From positions 1 through 61,894 of the forward strand of contig JAJEBF010000053.1 of the NCBI GenBank assembly GCA_022824025.1: a stretch of DNA of 61,894 nt, read 5' to 3'. Both the position numbers and the translations under genes were made by a program. Source of the stretch: Caldilineaceae bacterium. GTDB taxonomy: Bacteria > Chloroflexota > Anaerolineae > Caldilineales > Caldilineaceae. Position 1 is the first letter of the stretch, and each line of letters starts with the position of its first letter. This document shows, piece after piece, positions 1 through 7,039 of this stretch. Under the pieces are notes generated by a model. That model saw nothing but the letters and a program-made list of their open reading frames with translations, was not told where the DNA came from and searched no databases.

Positions 1-110
1 TGGCCCTGAACCTCCTACGCAAAGAGAAAAGCGCCAAAGTCGGTATTGCCGCCAAACGGAAACGAGCTGGCTGGAAAACTGACTATCTGCTGAAAGTTCT
101 CTCCCAATAA
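1..110 (+). pseudogene. ISAs1-family transposase, C-terminal end (cut by window edge)
   Basis: Reading frame 3 is open from the first base to a TAA at 108-110 and gives 35 residues with the pattern ALNLLRKEKSAKVGIAAKRK followed by RAGW and YLLKVL. This matches the C-terminus of ISAs1/H-repeat DDE transposases, where a basic stretch is followed by AGW and a final hydrophobic LLxVL. Only the tail lies in the window, so whether the full gene is intact cannot be judged; it is entered as a partial element. A likely right inverted repeat follows within 5 bp. Identification rests on this short motif alone. Confidence 0.65.
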
Positions 111-112
111 GA

Positions 113-125
113 TGCGATTGCCCTG
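113..125 (+). mobile_element. Probable right inverted repeat of the ISAs1-type element
   Basis: TGCGATTGCCCTG lies 2 bp after the transposase stop. Its reverse complement, CAGGGCAATCGCA, has the CAGGG start common at ISAs1-family ends. The left end is outside the window, so the pair and the target duplication cannot be verified. Confidence 0.5.
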
Positions 126-423
126 GGATATCTTGCAATTCATAGGCGTGATCGCCTACACTTGGCAAGCCCAAAAGGCCAATTCCACATCGCCCTCACA
201 AAAATGTGGCTCTGCTGCCGGCATTTGTCTATCCGGGAGTCTGGAGAGACCGGCGACAATGGAAAAGAGATCACAGGAACAAGAACATAATGGGAAGGCA
301 TGCGAAGACATGGCTGGAATCAGATCGTAACTGTTCAGAGCGGATCTCAACGGGAGGCGAACCGGGATACTCCAACACGGCGCTCCACGCGGTGAAGCGC
401 TCCGAATGTTATTTGGTGACTTG
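126..423. other. Spacer between IS end and the DUF6883 gene; no supported gene
   Basis: Short open frames exist on both strands but none has recognisable motifs, good start signals or codon bias like the neighbours. It may be a remnant of DNA broken by the insertion; nothing can be named. Confidence 0.5.
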
Positions 424-780
424 ATGAAAGTTCCAGGGGCCGAACATGCCGTCGTGGACATTCGAAAACTGCGTGATTACTGCCTGGATGCGACGCATGC
501 CCTTGGGAGACACAAGGCTCGCCTATTTGTTGCAATGCTTGGCATAACCGCTGATGATGCGGAAGAGTTACGCAGCGTCTTGTTGGAAGCGGTCAAGACA
601 TGCGACGCGCAATTGGGACGACGTGACGCGTATGGCCAACGATACAATTTAGAGTTCGAGCTTATCTGGTATGGCAGACGGGCGGCAGTGCGAACTGCCT
701 GGATTATCGAGCATATTTCGGACACGCCGAGAATGACATCTTGCTTTCCGCTGTCGAATGTAGGAGGTGAGAGCACATGA
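424..780 (+). CDS. DUF6883 domain-containing protein
   Basis: The 118-residue product starts MKVPGAEHAVVDIRKLRDYC and continues with GRHKARLF, LGITADDAEELR and, near the end, YGQRYNLEFE and RTAWII. This is the usual layout of the small DUF6883 family: an N-terminal hydrophilic start ending in RDYCL, the GRHKARVF core and a C-terminal strand with GQRY and RxAWI. Function is unknown. The ATG at 424 was preferred over the ATG at 406 because the family normally begins close to the PGAE/AVVDIRKL segment. The TGA stop overlaps the ATG of the next gene (ATGA), so the two are very likely co-translated. Location just inside an IS end suggests acquired DNA. A role as half of a toxin-antitoxin or similar pair is only a guess. 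Confidence 0.75.
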   Translation: MKVPGAEHAVVDIRKLRDYCLDATHALGRHKARLFVAMLGITADDAEELRSVLLEAVKTCDAQLGRRDAYGQRYNLEFELIWYGRRAAVRTAWIIEHISDTPRMTSCFPLSNVGGEST

Positions 781-1163
781 ATTTCAAACTACTCGATGTC
801 GTTGCTTTGACAGGCGATCTCCCCGAATACAATCTCCGGCGTGGGCAGATCGGTACAGTCGTAGAGATTCTTGCAAACGGCAAAGCGTTTGAAGTTGAGT
901 TCAGCGACCTTGACGGATGCACCTACGAATCGGTTGGACTGTCTTCGGATCAGATTGCGCTCGAGGGAAGTGACCGCCCCGTTAAGATCGAAGAACATTC
1001 CCCTGAATTTTCACCAGGCCAGATTGTGACATTGAAGTCCGATCCCTCCATGAAAGGCGCGGTGGTCGAAGTGTTGCCGGGCCAGCCTGAGAACCGCGTC
1101 AAGGTATTTGTAGGGGGGACCATCGAGTCGTATTACACCTCTCAGTTAGAGATTGAAGCGTAA
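777..1163 (+). CDS. DUF4926 domain protein with extra C-terminal SH3-like module
   Basis: The 128-residue product has two parts. Residues 1-62 (MNFKLLDVVALTGDLPEY, RRGQIGTVVEI, FEVEFSDLDG) match the small beta-barrel DUF4926 fold. Residues 77-128 (FSPGQIVTLKSDPSMKGAVV ... YYTSQLE) look like a second small barrel of the type that opens many SNF2-family helicases (PGQxVxLxSDPxxxGxV). No helicase motifs follow; the frame ends 50 residues into that module. DUF4926 proteins are usually about 60-90 residues, so this one is long. The start overlaps the DUF6883 stop by 4 bp, showing translational coupling. It may be an antitoxin/immunity-like partner, but no function is established. The double-barrel architecture is inferred by eye. 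Confidence 0.7.
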   Translation: MNFKLLDVVALTGDLPEYNLRRGQIGTVVEILANGKAFEVEFSDLDGCTYESVGLSSDQIALEGSDRPVKIEEHSPEFSPGQIVTLKSDPSMKGAVVEVLPGQPENRVKVFVGGTIESYYTSQLEIEA

Positions 1164-1251
1164 GGTGATGAAGCTAAGCTTCTCTCGTTTGATCAGTTTC
1201 ACGCCTATCTGACTGCTCTCCAGATTCAGCATTCCAGCCTGTTGACGTTGA

Positions 1252-1282
1252 ATTCGCTCAACGCGCGCCGCGTTGAGCGAAT
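1252..1282. repeat. Perfect 14-bp hairpin, 3-nt loop
   Basis: ATTCGCTCAACGCG at 1252-1265 is exactly complementary to 1269-1282 with CGC between. There is no T-run after it on either strand, so it is not a textbook intrinsic terminator, though it sits between convergent genes (DUF4926 plus, DUF418 minus) and could block transcription from both sides. Confidence 0.6.
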
Positions 1283-1358
1283 ACTGTGCTTGGTCCCATG
1301 AACCGGACCACGGAACTCGAAAAAAGGGGCATTTCGGTGAATAGAACCGGCTGTCCAT

Positions 1359-2627
1359 TCAGACGGGCTGGCGAGATTCTTGTCGTGAAGGATTCCTCAG
1401 GGGCTGAAGCCGCCAGTAGCTGAGCGAACGCCACATCCATTCGAAGGGCCCAAAGCGGTAATGGTGCAGCCACAGCGGCGACACCACCAGCTGGACCACC
1501 CAGATCGCGACGACGATGCCGATCTGCCCCACCCGTTCGACGGAGCCGAACAGACCGAGACCGTGGCCGTAGAAGATGGCCGTGGCCAGGATCGTTTGCA
1601 GAAGGTAGTTGGTCAGCGCGGTCCGTCCTACAGCGGCCAGCGCGGTCTGCAGCCAGGGCAGGGCGCGCGAGCGGGCAAACAGCATCAGCAGGCCGATGTA
1701 GGCGGCGCTGACGAAGAGGCTGCCCCAGTAGTTCGGCTGCGCGCCGAGGCCGAACTTGGAAAACTCCAGCATCCAGTCGTTGGCGAAGTTCTGGGCCGCC
1801 CCCCAGCTCACGACAGGCAGACCGATGACGAGTCCGAGGATAACCATACCGAAGTAGAAGCTGCGCGAGCGGCTGCCTGTGAGAACGCCCCAGCGGTAGA
1901 GCGCCATCCCCATCAACATCAGACCCCCGGCGCGCCAGAGCCCCCAGAACAGCAGCCCGACCGTCTGGAATTCGGCGGACCGGGGCACGCGGGCATCCAT
2001 CTGCTGAAGCCAGCCGCCCCGGTAGGAGGCGACTTCAGCGGCAATCGTCTCAGAAGCCGGCTGCCAGTCGGCCCGTAGCTCGTGCAGCGTTTCAGGCGGA
2101 GTAAACTGCATGGTGAGGCTTGTGGCCAGCAGGATCAGAGCGGGGATCGAGACGATGAAGATTCCCAGCGCCAGCTGCCAGGCTGGGCGCAGCCGGCGCA
2201 GCCAGTAGACCCAGAAGCCGCACAGCGCGTAGGCGACCAGGATGTCGCCGGACCAGAGCAGGTAGGCGTGGGCCAGGCCGAAGAGCAGCAACCAGAAGTT
2301 GCGGCGGTAATGCAGGGTCCAGGCGCGCTGCCCGCGCGCGTCCAGTTTCTCGGTCATGAGCAGGATGCCGGCGCCGAAGAGCAGGGAGAAGATGGTCATG
2401 AACTTCTGGTCGGCGAAGATGTGGCTCAGCATCCAGACCAAGCGGTTTACCCCGGTCAGATCACCGTAGACGGTCGGGTTGGAATAGGCGGCTGCGGGCA
2501 TGGAGAAGCCCTGGATATTCATGATGAGAATGCCCAGCAGGGCGAAGCCGCGCAGGATGTCGATGGCGACGATTCGTTCCGTCGGGCGGGTGGGGACCGG
2601 CGTGGGCTTGGCTGACACAGAGGGCAT
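1359..2627 (-). CDS. DUF418 (YeiB-type) integral membrane protein
   Basis: This 422-residue multi-pass protein begins MPSVSAKPTPVP and has RIVAIDILRGFALLGILIMN, the hallmark N-terminal segment of the DUF418/YeiB family. A conserved C-terminal part (ALTNYLLQTILATAIFYGHG and the following helices through SPLWLHHYRFGPFEWMWRSL) is the DUF418 domain proper. About ten hydrophobic helices are visible. The ATG at 2627 is preceded by AAGGA seven bases upstream, better than the longer frame start at 2699. The family is related by topology to acyltransferase-3 proteins, and its substrate is unknown. It is the last gene of a loosely spaced minus-strand group. The C-terminal FGPFEWxWR motif is intact, so the protein looks functional. 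Confidence 0.88.
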   Translation of the reverse strand: MPSVSAKPTPVPTRPTERIVAIDILRGFALLGILIMNIQGFSMPAAAYSNPTVYGDLTGVNRLVWMLSHIFADQKFMTIFSLLFGAGILLMTEKLDARGQRAWTLHYRRNFWLLLFGLAHAYLLWSGDILVAYALCGFWVYWLRRLRPAWQLALGIFIVSIPALILLATSLTMQFTPPETLHELRADWQPASETIAAEVASYRGGWLQQMDARVPRSAEFQTVGLLFWGLWRAGGLMLMGMALYRWGVLTGSRSRSFYFGMVILGLVIGLPVVSWGAAQNFANDWMLEFSKFGLGAQPNYWGSLFVSAAYIGLLMLFARSRALPWLQTALAAVGRTALTNYLLQTILATAIFYGHGLGLFGSVERVGQIGIVVAIWVVQLVVSPLWLHHYRFGPFEWMWRSLSYWRLQPLRNPSRQESRQPV

Positions 2628-2809
2628 ACAGGTTCCTTCAAGGAGAGAGAAGAGAGAGGCGCGCGCGACACTGACTCTCTTCTTTGCGCTCCTCCACATT
2701 GGTGGAAGCGAAAGGGCTGTCTTCCCTTTATACGCAGGCGTGCGTGTTGTGTTGCAGAATCGCGGAACTGTCTACGGTGAGGGCGTAATATGGATTGCGG
2801 CTGTGGGGT

Positions 2810-3511
2810 TCAGACGGTCCGCAGATCAGCTTTGATCGAGGTCAACACGTCGTCGAACATGGCGGTGGTGAGGCGGCCGGTGTTGGTGTTCTGGCGGCTG
2901 ACGTGGTAGGAGGCGTAGAAGCGGGGGAGAGGGGCGGGAAGGGTGTGCGCGGCGCCGTGGGAGAAGGAGAGGCGGGGGAGTTGATGGCCGAGTTCGCGCA
3001 GGGCGCGCAGGTAGCCGTCGAAGGCGATCTTGCCGAGCGCGAGTACGGCCTGCAGGCGCGGCAGCAGCGCGAGCTCCTGCAGGAGCCAGCTGCGGCAGTT
3101 GTTGAGCTCGGCGGCGTTGGGCCGGTTTTTGGGCGGCACGCAGTAGGCCACGCCGGTCATGTAGCAGTCGATCAGCTCGAGGCCGTCGTCGCGGTGGGTA
3201 CTGGTCGGTCCGCTGGCGAAGCCGGCGCGGTGGAGGGCGGGGTAGAGGAAGCTGCCGGAGCCGTCGCCGGTGAATGGGCGGCCGGTGCGGTTGGCCCCGT
3301 GGGCTCCTGGGGCGAGGCCCAGAACGAGCAGGCGGGCCCGCGGATCGCCCCAGCCTGGCACCGGTTTGCCCCAGTAAGTCCAGTCGCGGAATGCCTGGCG
3401 TTTGGTTACGGCCACCTCTTCGCGCCAGGCGACCAGGCGGGGGCAGGCGCGGCAGGCGACCGCGGCGGCGCGATGTTCATCGAGGGAGTCGTAGGCGGGG
3501 GTGTTGGTCAT
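2810..3511 (-). CDS. Uracil-DNA glycosylase, family 5 (UDGb type)
   Basis: The 233-residue product removes deaminated bases (uracil, possibly hypoxanthine) from DNA. Motif 1 is GLAPGAHGANRTGRPFTGD (about residues 65-83) and motif 2 is YHVSRQNTNTGRLT (about 198-211). These separate family 5 from family 4 enzymes; family 5 motif 1 lacks the usual catalytic Asp of family 1. Cysteines at CRACP (residues 20-24), with further ones at YCVPPK and NNCRSW, could hold the 4Fe-4S cluster typical of families 4 and 5. In motif 2, Val follows His where Pro is common. The ATG at 3511 gives the family's usual length. No operon partner is obvious. Confidence 0.88.
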   Translation of the reverse strand: MTNTPAYDSLDEHRAAAVACRACPRLVAWREEVAVTKRQAFRDWTYWGKPVPGWGDPRARLLVLGLAPGAHGANRTGRPFTGDGSGSFLYPALHRAGFASGPTSTHRDDGLELIDCYMTGVAYCVPPKNRPNAAELNNCRSWLLQELALLPRLQAVLALGKIAFDGYLRALRELGHQLPRLSFSHGAAHTLPAPLPRFYASYHVSRQNTNTGRLTTAMFDDVLTSIKADLRTV

Positions 3512-3579
3512 GGGATCGTTGGGTGCATTTGATATGTCGCGGCGGGGCGAACGCCTTCATGTAGTTGGAAACCAGACAC

Positions 3580-4581
3580 CTACAGCGTCCGGATTTCCAC
3601 CAGCTGCTCGGCTTCCGGCGTGTCCTGGAGCTGGTTGCGCAGGGGGCGGCCGAAACCGGGCGCGCTGATTTCGAAGACGTCGCCCGGCTGGGTCTGGATG
3701 CCGGCGGCGAAGCTGAGGGTGGCGGTGCCGTAGAAGTGCAGATGCACGTCGCCGGGCGTGCGGAAGGGCTGGTACTTGAAGTGATGATGCTGGATGTTGG
3801 CGAGGCTGTGGGTCATGTTGTCCTCGCCGGTGAGGAAGGGGGCGGACCACAGCTCGCGGTCGTCGCGCAGGATGCGGGAGGTTCCCTCGATGTGCGCGGG
3901 CGGGTCGCCGAGCAGCAGCTCCGGCCCGCAGGCGCACTGGCGGAGCTTGGAGTGGGCGAGGTAGAGGTAGTTCTTTTTCTCCAGGACATGGTCGGAGAAC
4001 TCGTTGCCGAGGGCGAAGCCGACGCGCAGGACAGAGCCGTCGTCGCCGATCACGTAGCAGCCGACGAGTTCGGGCTCTTCGCTGCCCTCGAGGGCAAAGG
4101 AGGGCATGGTGAGCGGCTGTCCTGGCGGCACGAGCCAGCGGCCATCGCCTTTATAGAACCATTCGGGCGCGACGCCCACCTGTCCGGGTGGGGGTTTGCC
4201 GCCTTCGAGGCCCATACGGAACATGCGCATCGAGTCGGTCAGCGTCTCTTCTTCCTCGGTTTGGAGATTCTGATGCATGGCATCGCGCGCCTGGGCGCTG
4301 CCGAGGTGATCGAGGCCGGTGCCGCTGATGACCAGGCGGGTGGGATCGGGGTGATCGAGCGGCGGGAGGAGACGGCCGCCGGCCGCGATGGGGCCATATT
4401 CGGCCCGCTGGCCGCGCAGCCGCTCTTCGACGAGCTCGGTCAGGGGGCGTCCGCTGCGTCCCGCTTCCAGCGCCAGGTGATAGATTCGCTCGGTCCCGTT
4501 GAGAACGTGCAGGGTCTCTTCGCTTTCGACCATCGCCACGCAACGGTCGCCGTCCTCTGTGCGGTACTGCACCAGTCGCAT
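3580..4581 (-). CDS. GguC/AraD1-type protein of the fumarylacetoacetate hydrolase superfamily
   Basis: The 333-residue protein begins MRLVQYRTEDGDRCVAMVE and shows ISGTGLDHLGSAQARDAMHQ, PEWFYKG, EEPELVGCYVIGDDG and GNEFSDHVLEKKNYLYLAHSK, the layout of the GguC family within the FAH superfamily. The Glu/Asp residues in EPELVG and EFSDH would bind the divalent metal. Family members sit beside sugar-acid or sugar-uptake genes and are proposed to act on keto/sugar acids; the reaction here is not known. The ATG has GGAG eight bases upstream. It lies 68 bp after the UDG gene start and 75 bp downstream of the PA14 protein stop on the same strand, so shared transcription is possible but not evident. 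Confidence 0.82.
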   Translation of the reverse strand: MRLVQYRTEDGDRCVAMVESEETLHVLNGTERIYHLALEAGRSGRPLTELVEERLRGQRAEYGPIAAGGRLLPPLDHPDPTRLVISGTGLDHLGSAQARDAMHQNLQTEEEETLTDSMRMFRMGLEGGKPPPGQVGVAPEWFYKGDGRWLVPPGQPLTMPSFALEGSEEPELVGCYVIGDDGSVLRVGFALGNEFSDHVLEKKNYLYLAHSKLRQCACGPELLLGDPPAHIEGTSRILRDDRELWSAPFLTGEDNMTHSLANIQHHHFKYQPFRTPGDVHLHFYGTATLSFAAGIQTQPGDVFEISAPGFGRPLRNQLQDTPEAEQLVEIRTL

Positions 4582-4656
4582 CTTGTTTTCTCCTCAACTG
4601 TTCTGCAGATTGAAATGCTCTCGGTAGGGGGATGCAGGGTTGTCATGAGCCGATAA

Positions 4657-6636
4657 CTATTGCCGCCTTTCCCACTTCACCGCATCCCAGGCAACCTTGC
4701 GGGAAAGGTATGTTTCGTAGGTCACATCGGAGAGAGAGATGTAGTCCTCGTTTGTGCCGCTGAAAGTGTAGGTCCCGAGGGAGACCCACTGGTCGGCATG
4801 CTGGGATTGATCCACTTCGCGCAGGGTGAAGCCGCCTGAATGGGAGATCCAATAGCGGGCGTTGGCGGTGGTGGCGTGGTTTGCCGGGATGAAGACGAAA
4901 ACCTCGTAGCTGACCGCCTCCAGGTCGGGAGACCATCTGCCCCAGTTGTACCCGGTGCGGGTTTTGTCATTGTTATTGGTCCAGTAGAGGTGGTCGGAGT
5001 GGCCTTCGGATTCTTCCTGCCAGGTGGTGGTGAGGCCGCCTCGCTGGAAGGCATCGTCCTGGTCGTCGACCACGACGGTGATGGGCGTTGGGGTTGGCTG
5101 CGGCGTGGGGGAGGCTTCCGGGGTAACGGCTGCGGCGGCGGCCCAGCTCAACTTCACCTGGGCCAGCTCCTCATGCTCGTAGTATTCGAGCACGAGGCTG
5201 AGGGAGCCGCCATCGTGTTGCAGCGTATATTGGTACGTTGTCGCGGGGTGATCGCTCCAGCCATCGATCCGTTTTTCGTTGTCGATGAAGAGGCGCACGC
5301 CGTCGTCGGACACGACGTCGAAGCGGTAGTAGCCCGGCTCGAGCGAGAGCTGCGCGCTCCAGCGGGCGGAAAAATTGTCGGCGTTTATGGTTGGCGACTC
5401 GGGCGACCCGGACCCCCAGTTGTGGTCGACAACGGACTCCTGGCGGGCAAGCGCGGGGCTGCCGGTCAGCGTGCGGTTGTTCCAGTAGAGGGCCTGCCAG
5501 ACGATCACCGGGGTCGAGGTCGGTGTCGGCGTGGAGGTCGGAGTGGTCGGCGTTGCCGCGGTGGAGGTTGGGGCAGGGGTGAACGTGGCCGCCGGCGTGG
5601 TCGTCGCTGGGGGATTGGAAGTGGCTGCGGGTGTTGCGGCCGCCCCTGGGGTGGAGGCGGGATCCGGTGTGGCGGCGGGATCCGGTGTGGCGGTTGGTGT
5701 TGTTTCCAGTCTGTCCCAGGTCAGACGGGCTTCGGCCTGGCCCGTTGCTTCGTAATACTCCATGCGCACAGTGACGGCGCTGCCGTCGAGATAGATGATC
5801 TGGGAGTAGGTGGTGGCGGCTTGCACCTGCCAGTAATCGATCAGGGTTCGGTTTCCGATCAGGAGCCGTACACCGTCGTCCACGGTGGCTGTAAAGCGGT
5901 AATCACCTGCCGGAAGCTGGAGGGACCGGCTCCAGCGGACGGCGAATCCGTCCTGGTTGAGGCCGGTGAGCGGGCTTTCGTATGCCCAGTCGAAGTTGAT
6001 GCGGGCGTCGCCGCGCGTCGTATGCGGCGTCCCTGTCAGCGTCGTATTGTTGTAATATTCGCCCCGCCAGTAGGTCGTGGGCAGATCGGCTTCCCGCTGC
6101 CAGCTCAGGGAGATGGAGGCCGCGCCGGTGGCCTCATAGTACTCGACTTTAATCTGGTGCTGTCCTGCTGACAGGGGCAGTCTGGCCTCGTAGGTGGTTT
6201 TGGGTTGTTCGATCCAGCTGTCGATCTGCAGTGATCCATCGACCCACAGGCGGACGCCGTCATCGACATCGACGGCAAAGATGTAGTTGCCGGCCTCTTC
6301 GTCGGAGATGGTGATGTTTCGCTCCCAGCGAGCTGAAAACCGGTCAACTGGGATCCCTGTACCCGGGGACTGGTCGCCCCAATCGAAATCGAGCGTGTCA
6401 TCGTCACGCGAGACGACGGCGTCTCCGGTAAGGGAAGTGTTGGCCCAGTAGTGGGCGTCCCAGGCGGTATCTGATTCCTGGGCGAGAGCGTCTGCAGAGT
6501 TCAGCGCGATAACCGAGAGCGCGCAGAGGCCGAGCAGGACAGCGCAACAGACGATGCGCCCGTTCTTGCCTCTACACCTGTTAAGACAGGCGGATAGCCA
6601 GGATCGGCCAGCTCGGTTCCGGGTCACTCTCTGCAT
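4657..6636 (-). CDS. Secreted protein with three PA14 domains and a C-terminal golvesin-like domain
   Basis: The 659-residue product has a basic N-terminus, one hydrophobic helix (about residues 28-46) and a likely signal peptidase site after ADALA. Three PA14-like repeats follow at about 58-180, 185-310 and 380-500; each has WxxxYWNNxxLTG, FSxRWxxxL, YxFxVxxDDGVRLxID and a closing LEYYExxxxAxxxLSW. A Thr/Pro/Ala-rich linker (about 311-378) separates repeats 2 and 3. Residues 520-659 (VVVDDQDDAFQRGG, YEVFVFIP, YWISHSGGF, VDQSQHADQWVSLGTY) fit the golvesin-like beta-sandwich domain. PA14 and golvesin modules usually bind glycans or act as accessories of glycosidases or proteases; no catalytic domain is present. 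The ATG has AAGGAG six bases upstream. Confidence 0.85.
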   Translation of the reverse strand: MQRVTRNRAGRSWLSACLNRCRGKNGRIVCCAVLLGLCALSVIALNSADALAQESDTAWDAHYWANTSLTGDAVVSRDDDTLDFDWGDQSPGTGIPVDRFSARWERNITISDEEAGNYIFAVDVDDGVRLWVDGSLQIDSWIEQPKTTYEARLPLSAGQHQIKVEYYEATGAASISLSWQREADLPTTYWRGEYYNNTTLTGTPHTTRGDARINFDWAYESPLTGLNQDGFAVRWSRSLQLPAGDYRFTATVDDGVRLLIGNRTLIDYWQVQAATTYSQIIYLDGSAVTVRMEYYEATGQAEARLTWDRLETTPTATPDPAATPDPASTPGAAATPAATSNPPATTTPAATFTPAPTSTAATPTTPTSTPTPTSTPVIVWQALYWNNRTLTGSPALARQESVVDHNWGSGSPESPTINADNFSARWSAQLSLEPGYYRFDVVSDDGVRLFIDNEKRIDGWSDHPATTYQYTLQHDGGSLSLVLEYYEHEELAQVKLSWAAAAAVTPEASPTPQPTPTPITVVVDDQDDAFQRGGLTTTWQEESEGHSDHLYWTNNNDKTRTGYNWGRWSPDLEAVSYEVFVFIPANHATTANARYWISHSGGFTLREVDQSQHADQWVSLGTYTFSGTNEDYISLSDVTYETYLSRKVAWDAVKWERRQ

Positions 6637-7039
6637 AGCTTTCTCCTTGTCGTGATCGGTGGCTGTGAGACAGAATGGCCGCCGATGTTTCCCGGTATTG
6701 GCAGGCGCCGCGAGCCCAGATGAATGGACAGGGAGCGGCAGCCTGACAACTGGGCGGCGGCCAAAGCGGAACAGGCGCCACGAACCACTAGCGATTGCCC
6801 GACTTTGTCAGTGCGCGGACTATTATACACCAAGCGCGGGGATCGATCTACAGTCTGCGCGTGCTTCTGGCGGTTGAAGAAGCTGCGGGCATTACGCATT
6901 ACCCGTTCGCTGTGCTATTCTTACTGTCGCATTTTGCCCTTCCTGTACGTGCGGTTTTCAGTGTCCAATACGCGGCGCCCGGTTCCTGGCGATCGCTTGA
7001 TTGGCGGCCTGGAAACCGGGCGCCGAACCAACTCCTGGC
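6637..7039. other. Divergent spacer upstream of the PA14 gene and rqcH
   Basis: A 403-bp non-coding stretch. It holds a clear TATAAT on the minus strand (6822-6827) and weaker plus-strand signals (TTACGC about 18 bp before TATTCT near 6890-6925). Short frames here have no recognisable products. Confidence 0.55.
6822..6827 (-). promoter_or_regulatory. Candidate -10 box for the PA14 gene
   Basis: TATAAT on the minus strand, 186 bp upstream of the PA14 start. No good -35 lies 16-18 bp upstream, so only the -10 element is supported. Confidence 0.4.

Noticed and set aside
1461..2078. Long plus-strand open frame antisense to the DUF418 gene
   Set aside because: Gln/Gly/Pro-rich composition typical of the reverse reading of a GC-rich gene, with no motif or start signal; the minus-strand frame has the clear family match.
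4840..6171. 443-codon plus-strand frame antisense to the PA14 gene
   Set aside because: Gly/Val/Arg-rich shadow of a Thr/Pro-rich coding strand; the minus strand has SD, signal peptide and domains.
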